Below, in pieces: positions 1 to 4,828 of a DNA stretch of 5,789 nt. The stretch covers positions 1-5,789 of the forward strand of contig CAMNDR010000075.1 of NCBI GenBank assembly GCA_946535685.1. Reading direction: 5' to 3'. Under the pieces are notes generated by a model, which was not told the origin of the DNA, did not search any database, and was given only the letters and a program-made list of their open reading frames with translations. Each line of letters begins with the position of its first letter. Positions within the stretch are counted from its first letter, which is position 1. A program made the position numbers and the translations under genes. The DNA comes from an uncultured Clostridia bacterium (GTDB lineage: Bacteria; Bacillota; Clostridia; Oscillospirales; Ruminococcaceae).

Positions 1-1021
1 TGATGTCGGCGGCTTCGGATGTGATCGCACGCAGTGCCGCTTCCCGGGACAGTCCGCCCTTGACGGCAACGGCAGCGCTCATCCGCAGATATTGTCCGGG
101 GACCTCCGGATGATCGGTGCAGATGGCGATGTGGCAGCCTTTTTCATGCAAAATGGCAGCGTTGGAAATGATCTGGTCACGCAGCTCCGGCTTGCAGCGG
201 TCAAGCAGCAGCGGGCCGACGATGATGTTCAGCCCCCACTCACCGAACAGGTCTGCGGCGATATGGGCACCGGTGCCGTGGATAATGACTGGATCCAGCC
301 CGAATTCCCTGCTGATGCGCACGGCGGTGCAGATGTCATCCGCACGGTGGCAGTGGAAATGCGCCTTCACATCGCCCTCAAGCAGCGGCAGGAGCGCCTC
401 GCACTTGGCATCGAATTCCGGCGTTTCCTCCTCATCCGGATGCTCCTCGAAGCGCTGGAGACGCTCGGCATAGAGCTTCGCTTTCTGCAGGCCTTCCCGG
501 ATGAGCGAGGCGGTCGCCATGCGGGTGACGGGGCTTTCGTCCCGGTCGTGGTAGACGGATTTGGGATTCTCGCCGAGTGCAAATTTCATGCCGCAGGGCT
601 TGATCGCCATCTCATCCGTGCAGCGTCCCATGGTTTTCATGAGCAGCATCTCGCCGCCGCAGGCATTGGCGCTGCCGGGAGAGACCACCACGGAGGTGAT
701 GCCGCTTGCACGCACCTCCGCAAAGCAGCGGTCATAGGGATTGATGCCGTCCAATGCCCGGAGCTGCGGGGTGAACGGATCGGAGATCTCATTGCAGTCA
801 TCGCCCTCGAAGCCGATGCCGTCCTCGATGATGCCCAGATGCGAATGGGCGTCGATCAGACCGGGCATCAAAAGGCCGCCGCCTGCGTCGATATCCTCCC
901 CGGAGACCGTCTCCGGTTTTCCCTGCTCGACTGCGGTGATCTTACCGTCCTGCACTTCCACATACCCATAGAAATGCATGTCCTCGGTCATGGAATAGAT
1001 CTCAGCGTTATAAATAATCAT
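1..1021 (-). CDS. Metal-dependent amidohydrolase (imidazolonepropionase-like), 3' end cut off by the window
   Basis: The leftward frame opens at ATG 1021-1019, behind an AGGAGA ribosome site at 1028-1033, and stays open for 340 codons to the window edge, so the C-terminus is missing. The protein begins MIIYNAEIYSMTEDM. It has the amidohydrolase layout: a small N-terminal beta part, then LMPGLIDAHSHLG, whose His59 and His61 are the expected metal ligands of a TIM barrel. Later candidates for metal or substrate binding are the HFHCH cluster (221-225), His248 in IIHGTGAH and Asp303 in CTDHP. The GMKFALGENP segment (144-153) fits the COG1228 imidazolonepropionase-like group. Such enzymes hydrolyse C-N bonds in cyclic amides or peptide-like compounds in the cytoplasm; the substrate here cannot be told. 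It lies 55 nt after aroK on the same strand and is probably the third gene of the aro operon. The family is fairly certain, the exact reaction unknown. Confidence 0.88.
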   Translation of the reverse strand, partial: MIIYNAEIYSMTEDMHFYGYVEVQDGKITAVEQGKPETVSGEDIDAGGGLLMPGLIDAHSHLGIIEDGIGFEGDDCNEISDPFTPQLRALDGINPYDRCFAEVRASGITSVVVSPGSANACGGEMLLMKTMGRCTDEMAIKPCGMKFALGENPKSVYHDRDESPVTRMATASLIREGLQKAKLYAERLQRFEEHPDEEETPEFDAKCEALLPLLEGDVKAHFHCHRADDICTAVRISREFGLDPVIIHGTGAHIAADLFGEWGLNIIVGPLLLDRCKPELRDQIISNAAILHEKGCHIAICTDHPEVPGQYLRMSAAVAVKGGLSREAALRAITSEAADI

Positions 1022-1076
1022 GTGTGTTCTCCTGTTTCATTCTTGCGGGCTTTGCCCTTTGTTGCAGATGCGCTTG

Positions 1077-1589
1077 TTACTGTTCTGTCTGTGCAGCATC
1101 CGGCTGCAGCAGCCGCAGGATCTCCTCCACGGTCGCTGTCGGGCTGTGGATCGCACGGATGCGGTGCGTGCTGTGCGCACGGTAGATCCCCCGGCGATGG
1201 CTGTAGAGCTGATAGAGCTCCTCCCGGGTGCTGCGCTTGACAATGGGACGGTCGGTGTTGGCAATGCGCTGGTAGCACATGCGGAACGGCACATCGAGGA
1301 ACAGCACGATGCCGCTCTCACGGGCGATCTTCGCATTGATCTCCCGCAGCATGGCACCGCCCCCGCAGGCGATCACGCCTTCACGGGAGGCAAGCTCCCG
1401 GACGGCCTGCGTCTCCAGATCACGGAAATGCGGCTCGCCGTCTTCGGCAAAGATCTCCGGGATCGTCTTGCCGGCCTGCTCCTCAATATAGGTATCCATA
1501 TCCGTAAACGGACAGTCAAGCTGCTTTGCAAGCCGCAGACCGACCGTGCTTTTGCCGCAGCCCATGAAGCCGCAGAGAAAGATCGTCAT
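1077..1589 (-). CDS. aroK: Shikimate kinase
   Basis: This 170-residue protein has the usual length of a single-domain shikimate kinase, the cytoplasmic enzyme that uses ATP to make shikimate 3-phosphate in the chorismate pathway. The Walker A loop is GFMGCGKST (7-15). Asp30 and Asp32 in FTDMD, Arg56 and Glu59 in HFRDLE, and the glycine triplet in CGGGA (75-79) are the expected shikimate- and Mg-binding elements. Arg114 in DRPIV is the lid arginine, and Arg133 in HRRGIY matches the C-terminal substrate-binding arginine. The start ATG (1589-1587) overlaps the aroE stop as ATGA, with GGAGG at 1597-1601 inside the end of aroE, so translational coupling is likely. All key residues are present and nothing suggests damage. 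aroK and aroL are hard to tell apart by sequence; aroK is the usual name for a single copy. Confidence 0.96.
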   Translation of the reverse strand: MTIFLCGFMGCGKSTVGLRLAKQLDCPFTDMDTYIEEQAGKTIPEIFAEDGEPHFRDLETQAVRELASREGVIACGGGAMLREINAKIARESGIVLFLDVPFRMCYQRIANTDRPIVKRSTREELYQLYSHRRGIYRAHSTHRIRAIHSPTATVEEILRLLQPDAAQTEQ

Positions 1590-2428
1590 GCTTCTCCCTC
1601 CATTGCCGGGAACAGGCGGTCAACCTCTGCCTGCATTTCAGTGACAAGCGCCCAGATATCCGCCGGATCAAAGCGGGGATTGTTCCAGATCGACTGTGCA
1701 ACGGCTGCCTGCCATACCAGCATCGCAGAACCGCCGACGGCCTCCTTGCCAAGTGCCTTTGCTTTGCGGATGAGCTGCGTTTCTGTCGGATTATAGATCA
1801 CATCAAACACACGTCCGCTCCGGGCGATCACATCGTCCGATACCGGGCAGGCGTTCACCTTCGGATACATGCCGACCGGCGTTGCATTCATCAGCAGATC
1901 AAAGTCCTCCTCCGGCGCAGCCTCCAGCACACGGATATCCGTCTGGAACCTGCGCTGCAGCTCCTCTGCCAGCGCCTGCGCACGGGGCAGATCCCGCTCC
2001 ACGACCGTCAGTGCTGCGCCGTGCAGGACACATTCCGTCGCCATCATGCGGCCGACACCGCCGCAGCCGACCAGCAGCACACTGCTGTCTGCGGGGATCT
2101 CGCCGACACTGTGCAGAAAGCCGGAACAATCCGTATTATAGCCAAAAAGCTCCCCATCAGAATTCACCGCAACGGTGTTCACAGACTGGTAGCGCTCTGC
2201 CGTTTCGTCCAGCTTCTTCAGATGCGGAAGAATGTCGGTCTTATAAGGAATGGTCACGTTGAAGCCCCTGAGTCTGCGCAGCCCGTCCACGGATCCTGCC
2301 AGATCCTCCGGTGCGATATCGGTGAGCGTGTACGCCGCCGTCAGACCGGCAAGCCGGAACAGACGCTCGTGGATCCACGGCGACATGGAGTGTCCGAGGG
2401 GGTGGCCGATAAGGGTAAATCTGTACAT
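1586..2428 (-). CDS. aroE: Shikimate dehydrogenase
   Basis: This 280-residue protein reduces 3-dehydroshikimate to shikimate, the step just before AroK, and the length is normal for AroE. The substrate domain starts with GHPLGHSMSP, where Ser14 and Ser16 bind shikimate. NVTIPYK carries catalytic Lys63; Asn84 in SVNTV and catalytic Asp100 in GYNTDCSG follow. The Rossmann loop is GCGGVG (121-126). NATPVGM (181-187), VIYNPTETQL (210-219) and Gln240 in MLVWQA complete the family pattern. The frame is open upstream to 2557, but start 2428 is preferred: it has GGGAGG at 2438-2443, the protein then begins directly at the first conserved strand (MYRFTLIGHPLG), and upstream ATGs at 2557 and 2500 lie before the predicted transcription start. 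The NADP-phosphate loop reads ERD (144-146), not the usual NRT/S, so the cofactor may differ. Confidence 0.96.
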   Translation of the reverse strand: MYRFTLIGHPLGHSMSPWIHERLFRLAGLTAAYTLTDIAPEDLAGSVDGLRRLRGFNVTIPYKTDILPHLKKLDETAERYQSVNTVAVNSDGELFGYNTDCSGFLHSVGEIPADSSVLLVGCGGVGRMMATECVLHGAALTVVERDLPRAQALAEELQRRFQTDIRVLEAAPEEDFDLLMNATPVGMYPKVNACPVSDDVIARSGRVFDVIYNPTETQLIRKAKALGKEAVGGSAMLVWQAAVAQSIWNNPRFDPADIWALVTEMQAEVDRLFPAMEGEA

Positions 2429-2437
2429 GTTGAATGT

Positions 2438-2443
2438 CCTCCC
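2438..2443 (-). promoter_or_regulatory. Ribosome binding site of aroE
   Basis: On the minus strand this reads GGGAGG, nine nt before ATG 2428. It decides the start of aroE against longer versions of the same frame, which have no comparable site. Confidence 0.8.
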
Positions 2444-2488
2444 AGTGATGATAGATGGCTCTGATAGCCGATGGATATTCTTATTACC

Positions 2489-2517
2489 ATCATAGCACAT
2501 TTTTATCAAAAATACAA
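2489..2517 (-). promoter_or_regulatory. Predicted sigma-A promoter of the aroE-aroK-amidohydrolase operon
   Basis: On the minus strand there is a weak -35, TTGTAT (2517-2512), a 17-nt spacer and TATGAT (2494-2489). The -10 is preceded by TG plus one base, an extended -10, which can offset the poor -35 match. Transcription should start near 2482, giving an aroE leader of about 54 nt. Confidence 0.7.
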
Positions 2518-2559
2518 GGGCAATTCCCGTTTTTTTACAGTCAGACGAAAAAAACAATG

Positions 2560-2573
2560 TGAAAACGCTTTCA
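2560..2573. promoter_or_regulatory. cre-like operator (LacI/CcpA family site)
   Basis: TGAAAACGCTTTCA fits the catabolite-responsive-element pattern TGWAANCGNTNWCA at every position, with the TGAAA/TTTCA arms and central CG typical of LacI-family operators. It lies upstream of both divergent promoters: its centre is about 84 nt before the predicted aro start and about 122 nt before the acp start. That placement favours activation or looping over simple blocking. The regulator, CcpA or another LacI-type protein, is not in the window. Confidence 0.6.
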
Positions 2574-2653
2574 AAAATTACAGCCAGTACATTCTTTGGC
2601 TAAAATATACAAATAATAAATAAACTCGAATAAAAAAATCAGCATTACAGCAA

Positions 2654-2682
2654 TTGACGGAGACGGACTTTTCCTATATAAT
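2654..2682 (+). promoter_or_regulatory. Predicted strong sigma-A promoter of the acyl carrier protein gene
   Basis: TTGACG (2654-2659), a 17-nt spacer and a perfect TATAAT (2677-2682) form a nearly ideal housekeeping promoter. AT-rich DNA upstream could act as an UP element. Transcription should start near 2689. Confidence 0.85.
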
Positions 2683-2698
2683 TTTTTTAAGATAAGTT

Positions 2699-2760
2699 CG
2701 CATGCAGAAGATGAAACGCAGGTTTTCAGGTTTACCCGCATGAGAATGCAGAAACGGAGG
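2699..2760 (+). repeat. Imperfect 24-nt direct repeat in the acp leader
   Basis: Segments 2699-2722 and 2737-2760 match at 17 of 24 positions. Both begin CGCATG and both contain GAAACG followed by SAGG. The second copy ends in the true ribosome site ACGGAGG (2754-2760), six nt before ATG 2767; the first ends in the weaker ACGCAGG, with no start codon placed after it. This may be an old duplication or chance. Confidence 0.4.
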
Positions 2761-2766
2761 TATCTT

Positions 2767-3000
2767 ATGGATTTCAAAACAATTGCATCTATCATCGCAG
2801 ACCAGTTTGACGCTGATATTGACGATCTGGAGGAGGATACCGATCTTCTCGAGGATCTCAACTGCACTTCAATGGATGTGGTGGAACTGATCGTGGCGAT
2901 TGAGAGTGCCACGGATGTCCGGATCCCGGATGAAGCTGTGGACAGCATCCGCACGATCGGCGATATCGTGAATTATCTCAGCGAACACGCAGAGGACTGA
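2767..3000 (+). CDS. Acyl carrier protein (stand-alone, variant attachment site)
   Basis: The product is a 77-residue, very acidic protein with the size and helix pattern of an acyl carrier protein. It carries acyl chains as thioesters on a phosphopantetheine arm in the cytoplasm. The family region TDLLEDLNCTSMDVVELI aligns with the canonical segment around DSL, giving Ser35 as the attachment site. Here the motif is TSM, so the usual Asp and Leu on either side of Ser are replaced. The downstream VRIPDEAVDSIRTIGDIVNYL is typical. Start 2767 is chosen over an in-frame ATG at 2740 because ACGGAGG lies six nt before it and the ACP fold begins there. It has its own strong promoter and terminator and no fatty-acid or peptide-synthesis genes nearby. 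It could serve fatty-acid synthesis, D-alanylation or a specialised pathway; context does not decide, so no symbol is given. Confidence 0.9.
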   Translation: MDFKTIASIIADQFDADIDDLEEDTDLLEDLNCTSMDVVELIVAIESATDVRIPDEAVDSIRTIGDIVNYLSEHAED

Positions 3001-3026
3001 AAGAGGACGCAGATGCGTCCTCTTTT
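2999..3026 (+). terminator. Rho-independent terminator of the acyl carrier protein gene (copy 1 of a duplicated hairpin)
   Basis: AAGAGGACGC (3001-3010) pairs with GCGTCCTCTT (3015-3024) around AGAT, followed by a run of only four T. With one bulged T the stem can extend through the stop codon region to 2997-3029. The run of T is cut short by the CAG that begins the repeat element. Confidence 0.8.
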
Positions 3027-3191
3027 CAGCTTGTCAATAAAGTCTGTTTTCTGGTGCTGACGCACCGGGGAGCGCCCCACCCCCAACCCCCTCCCCATCG
3101 GGGAGGGGGCTATATTGCGGGGGCTTCGCCCCCTGCACCCCGATCGGGGCTGCCGCCCCGAACCCTGCAAAATAGCTTTTTTGACAGTCTG
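3027..3191. mobile_element. 165-bp non-coding MITE-like repeat element with terminal inverted repeats
   Basis: The element begins CAG and ends CTG. Its ends form an imperfect inverted repeat: CAGCTTGTCAATAAAG on the left against CAGACTGTCAAAAAAG read inward from the right, 13 of 16 matching. It is flanked by two identical 28-bp direct repeats (2999-3026 and 3192-3219). Inside are five GC-rich stem-loops: 3053-3066, 3067-3078, 3087-3109 (10-bp stem, 3-nt loop), 3119-3133 and 3145-3160. The right end (3140-3188) matches the reverse complement of 5741-5789 at 46 of 49 positions, so it is dispersed. No plausible gene lies inside and the base composition differs sharply from its neighbours. A mobile, transposase-dependent origin is inferred; a structured RNA or REP-like repeat is the alternative. 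Confidence 0.7.
3075..3096 (-). other. Predicted G-quadruplex motif inside the repeat element
   Basis: On the minus strand four runs of 4, 5, 5 and 4 G are separated by loops of 1, 2 and 1 nt. This is a very compact quadruplex pattern, and it competes with the hairpin at 3087-3109. Confidence 0.55.
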
Positions 3192-3221
3192 GAAAGAGGA
3201 CGCAGATGCGTCCTCTTTTTT
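3192..3221 (+). terminator. Second, identical copy of the terminator hairpin, with a full T run
   Basis: Positions 3192-3219 repeat 2999-3026 without a mismatch. Here the stem is followed by six T (3216-3221), making it the better terminator. This copy probably keeps the original downstream edge of the acp terminator, and it shields the next operon from read-through. Confidence 0.85.
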
Positions 3222-3251
3222 ATCACGTCCTGAATGTGCAACATTTTACTC

Positions 3252-3280
3252 TTGCAAAATCGCTCGGTTTCTGGTATAAT
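3252..3280 (+). promoter_or_regulatory. Predicted sigma-A promoter of the sortase operon
   Basis: TTGCAA (3252-3257), a 17-nt spacer and a perfect TATAAT (3275-3280), preceded by TGG as an extended -10. Transcription should start near 3287, giving a leader of about 33 nt before ATG 3320. It lies 30 nt after the second terminator. Confidence 0.85.
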
Positions 3281-3307
3281 GGTAGAATAGGCATGAACCA
3301 TATCCCG

Positions 3308-3314
3308 AAAGGAG
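3308..3314 (+). promoter_or_regulatory. Ribosome binding site fixing the start of the secreted protein
   Basis: AAAGGAG lies five nt before ATG 3320. In-frame ATGs at 3206 and 3293 have no such site, and 3206 lies upstream of the promoter. Only the start at 3320 puts a signal peptide at the N-terminus. Confidence 0.8.
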
Positions 3315-3319
3315 TTACT

Positions 3320-4111
3320 ATGAGATCCAGATCTATGGCCGGAATCGCGGCCGCAGTACTGTCACTGTTCTGCATGGGCAGCATCAGTGCCTCGGCACAT
3401 ACGGCAGATGAAGTCGCTGCCAAGGCAAGAGCGGCAGGCTGGCCGGAATCGCTGATCCAGGCCGGCTATAACCAGTGGGCGACCGGCAGCTACAGCCAGG
3501 AAAAGCTTGATGCTGCCTACAACAGCGTATCCTCGTTCAATCAGGGCAGCGGTGAGATGCTCTGCAACATGCTCGGACTTGATCCTGATGAATATCTTGA
3601 AGGCATGAGTGCCGATCCGGAGCCGACGCAGGCATCTGCCGAGGGAACAACGGAAGCACCGATGACTGTGACAAAAGCAGACGGCACGGTGGAGGAACGC
3701 ATCAAGCCATCTGCATTCACGAAAATGACCAAGGAGGAGCGCCAGGCCTATGTGGACAGCCTGTCCGAGGAATCGAAAAAGGCGTTTATGGCAAGCCTGA
3801 CCGGCGAGGAGCGCAAGAGCCTGCTCAAGGATCTTCCGGCAGAGGACAAGGCAGCACTCGTACAGAAATATCTTGAAACGGCGAGCGATATGGATCTGAA
3901 TGTGACCGTGGACGGCTTCGACGGGAACAACCTTACCATGACGCTGCGGGATGAGACCGGCAGGATCGTGGATAAGACAGGAACTGCCGTCGCCGTCGAT
4001 GAGACAGGCTACTCGCATACGCTCCCGCTCGCAGCCGCGGCTGGCGGTGTCGTGCTCGCTGCAGCAGGATTTGCCGGGCTGTACTATTATATCCGCAGAA
4101 CGGAACAGTAA
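3320..4111 (+). CDS. Secreted surface protein with 12-residue repeats and a sortase-type C-terminal signal
   Basis: I do not recognise a named family for this 263-residue protein. Residues 1-26 form a signal peptide: RSR charges, a hydrophobic core, and ASA before His27 as the likely cleavage site. Residues 27-96 are a helical domain with AGWPESLIQAGYNQWATGSY (39-58). An acidic, Thr/Pro/Ala-containing linker follows (97-130). Residues 138-185 are four tandem charged 12-residue repeats, probably helical. Residues 191-233 look like a small beta segment (NVTVDGF, LTMTLRDETG). The C-terminus reads LPLAA (235-239), a hydrophobic stretch of about 20 residues, then RRTEQ. This has the three-part form of a sorting signal, although LPLAA is not LPXTG. 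The sortase gene starts 12 nt downstream, so this is the natural candidate substrate. A plain C-terminal membrane anchor is the alternative. Its function at the surface is unknown. Confidence 0.85.
   Translation: MRSRSMAGIAAAVLSLFCMGSISASAHTADEVAAKARAAGWPESLIQAGYNQWATGSYSQEKLDAAYNSVSSFNQGSGEMLCNMLGLDPDEYLEGMSADPEPTQASAEGTTEAPMTVTKADGTVEERIKPSAFTKMTKEERQAYVDSLSEESKKAFMASLTGEERKSLLKDLPAEDKAALVQKYLETASDMDLNVTVDGFDGNNLTMTLRDETGRIVDKTGTAVAVDETGYSHTLPLAAAAGGVVLAAAGFAGLYYYIRRTEQ
3731..3874 (+). repeat. Four tandem 12-residue (36-bp) repeats in the secreted protein
   Basis: Residues 138-185 divide without gaps into KEERQAYVDSLS, EESKKAFMASLT, GEERKSLLKDLP and AEDKAALVQKYL. Glu at position 2, a basic residue at 4 or 5, Ala or Ser at 6 in three units, and Leu at 11 or 12 recur. 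The DNA copies have diverged, so the repeat is old and kept at protein level. Confidence 0.7.
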
Positions 4112-4126
4112 AGGAGCACAGTTTTG
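4111..4126 (+). promoter_or_regulatory. Ribosome binding site and TTG start of the sortase gene
   Basis: AAGGAG (4111-4116) begins on the last base of the upstream stop codon, seven nt before TTG 4124. No ATG or GTG in this frame lies between the ribosome site and the membrane helix, so the rare TTG is the likely start and may lower expression compared with the substrate. Confidence 0.75.
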
Positions 4127-4828
4127 GCTACAGAAAAAAAAAAATCCCTTGCACCGGTCTATGTTCTGACAGGCGTGTTCCTGTTCATTCTCTGCGCAGC
4201 CGTGTGCATTGCGGCGCTGATCGTGCCGTATGAAAAGGGTAAGACCTACCTCGGACTGGTGTTCATGGATCAGTCGAAAATACCTGGCGGCGGGGTCGCC
4301 GGACTCAATGACGGTCTCGTCATCAAGGACAACACCAATATTGACACAGATCCCGATGCACAGAGCCTGTCGGAGGAGGGCGAGATCATCCGCCCCGTGT
4401 TCGGCGAGCAATACGCTGTGCTGCGCTGTGAGGCCGCACAGATCGAAGTGCCGGTATACTGGGGATCCACGCCGGAGATGCTTGAGCACGGCGCCTGTCA
4501 GGCATCCTCATCCAAGGTGCTCGGCGAGACCGGCAACGTGGTCATCAGCGCCCATGTGAACACGTTTTTTGCCAATCTCAGCGATCTGCAGCCCGGTGAT
4601 GAGGTCGTGCTGTATACGGAATACGGCGTGTTCACCTATACCGTCCGTGAAATGGTGCGGTTCGAGAACACGGACAAGCAGTATGTCAGCGCCAAGAAAA
4701 CAGATCAGCTCACGCTGTACACCTGTGAAGCACAGGTGCTTGGTACCTCAACCACAAGAGTCGGCGCTGTGTGCGACCTGACAAGCAAGCAGTTCCATGC
4801 TGCATCCGGAGAGGGGGCGGCAGAATGA
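4124..4828 (+). CDS. Sortase, class-D-like transpeptidase
   Basis: This 234-residue protein is a membrane-bound cysteine transpeptidase that cuts sorting signals and joins the protein to the cell wall or another acceptor. A lysine-rich N-terminus (KKK, 5-7) and one helix (about 11-34) anchor it with the catalytic domain outside. Catalytic residues are visible: His144 in VVISAHVNTFF, Cys201 in the sortase signature TLYTC (197-201) and Arg212 in TSTTRVGAV. NLSDLQPGDEVVLYT (151-165) after the His is also typical. Ten residues lie between Cys and Arg, with a G in the middle, which resembles class D more than class C; class B cannot be excluded. It starts with TTG 12 nt after the putative substrate gene, and its stop overlaps the next start (ATGA). 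An 11-A run falls in codons 4-7. The function is well supported; the class and the signal recognised are inferred. Confidence 0.93.
   Translation: MATEKKKSLAPVYVLTGVFLFILCAAVCIAALIVPYEKGKTYLGLVFMDQSKIPGGGVAGLNDGLVIKDNTNIDTDPDAQSLSEEGEIIRPVFGEQYAVLRCEAAQIEVPVYWGSTPEMLEHGACQASSSKVLGETGNVVISAHVNTFFANLSDLQPGDEVVLYTEYGVFTYTVREMVRFENTDKQYVSAKKTDQLTLYTCEAQVLGTSTTRVGAVCDLTSKQFHAASGEGAAE
4134..4144 (+). other. 11-A homopolymer at the 5' end of the sortase gene
   Basis: Eleven consecutive A occupy codons 4-7 (Glu-Lys-Lys-Lys). Both other frames stop soon after, at 4169 and 4233, so any slip of polymerase or any replication indel would truncate the sortase before its catalytic domain. Confidence 0.7.

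Larger units (their letters stand above)
2429..2766. other. Divergent intergenic control region between aroE and the acyl carrier protein gene
   Basis: These 338 nt hold no convincing gene. From left to right they contain the aro leader of about 54 nt, the leftward aro promoter, a cre-like palindrome, an AT-rich stretch (about 2574-2650), the rightward acp promoter and an acp leader of about 78 nt with an imperfect direct repeat. A frame on the minus strand crossing into acp (2571-2954) is a shadow. Confidence 0.8.

Noticed and set aside
1047..1057. Small hairpin GGGC/GCCC between aroK and the amidohydrolase as a possible terminator
   Set aside because: The stem is only four pairs and no T run follows on the minus strand, so it is unlikely to end transcription.
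92..1240. Long rightward open frame of 382 codons
   Set aside because: It lies opposite the amidohydrolase and aroK, whose translations carry clear family motifs. Its own translation shows no domain, and no ribosome site supports it.
1020..1796. Rightward open frame of 258 codons
   Set aside because: Antisense to aroK and aroE, with no supporting motif.
2458..2470. Weak stem (GGCT/AGCC) in the aroE leader as a riboswitch or attenuator
   Set aside because: Four pairs with no alternative pairing and no terminator; the leader is only about 54 nt.
2429..2557. N-terminal extension of aroE up to 2557
   Set aside because: It crosses the predicted aro promoter and transcription start, has no homology to AroE N-termini and lacks a ribosome site; the start at 2428 has one.
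2999..3219. Two direct repeats as the start of a CRISPR array
   Set aside because: There are only two units, each is a terminator palindrome with a T run, the spacing is 165 bp, and the DNA between is a dispersed repeat. No cas genes are seen.
2973..3301. Short leftward frames across the repeat element (65 and 63 codons)
   Set aside because: They read through hairpin arms and terminators, give Gly/Arg/Pro-rich low-complexity products and have no ribosome site.
3362..4489. Leftward open frame of 375 codons
   Set aside because: It is antisense to the secreted protein and the sortase, both with correct ribosome sites and recognisable features; its product is rich in Cys, His and Arg as is common for shadow frames.
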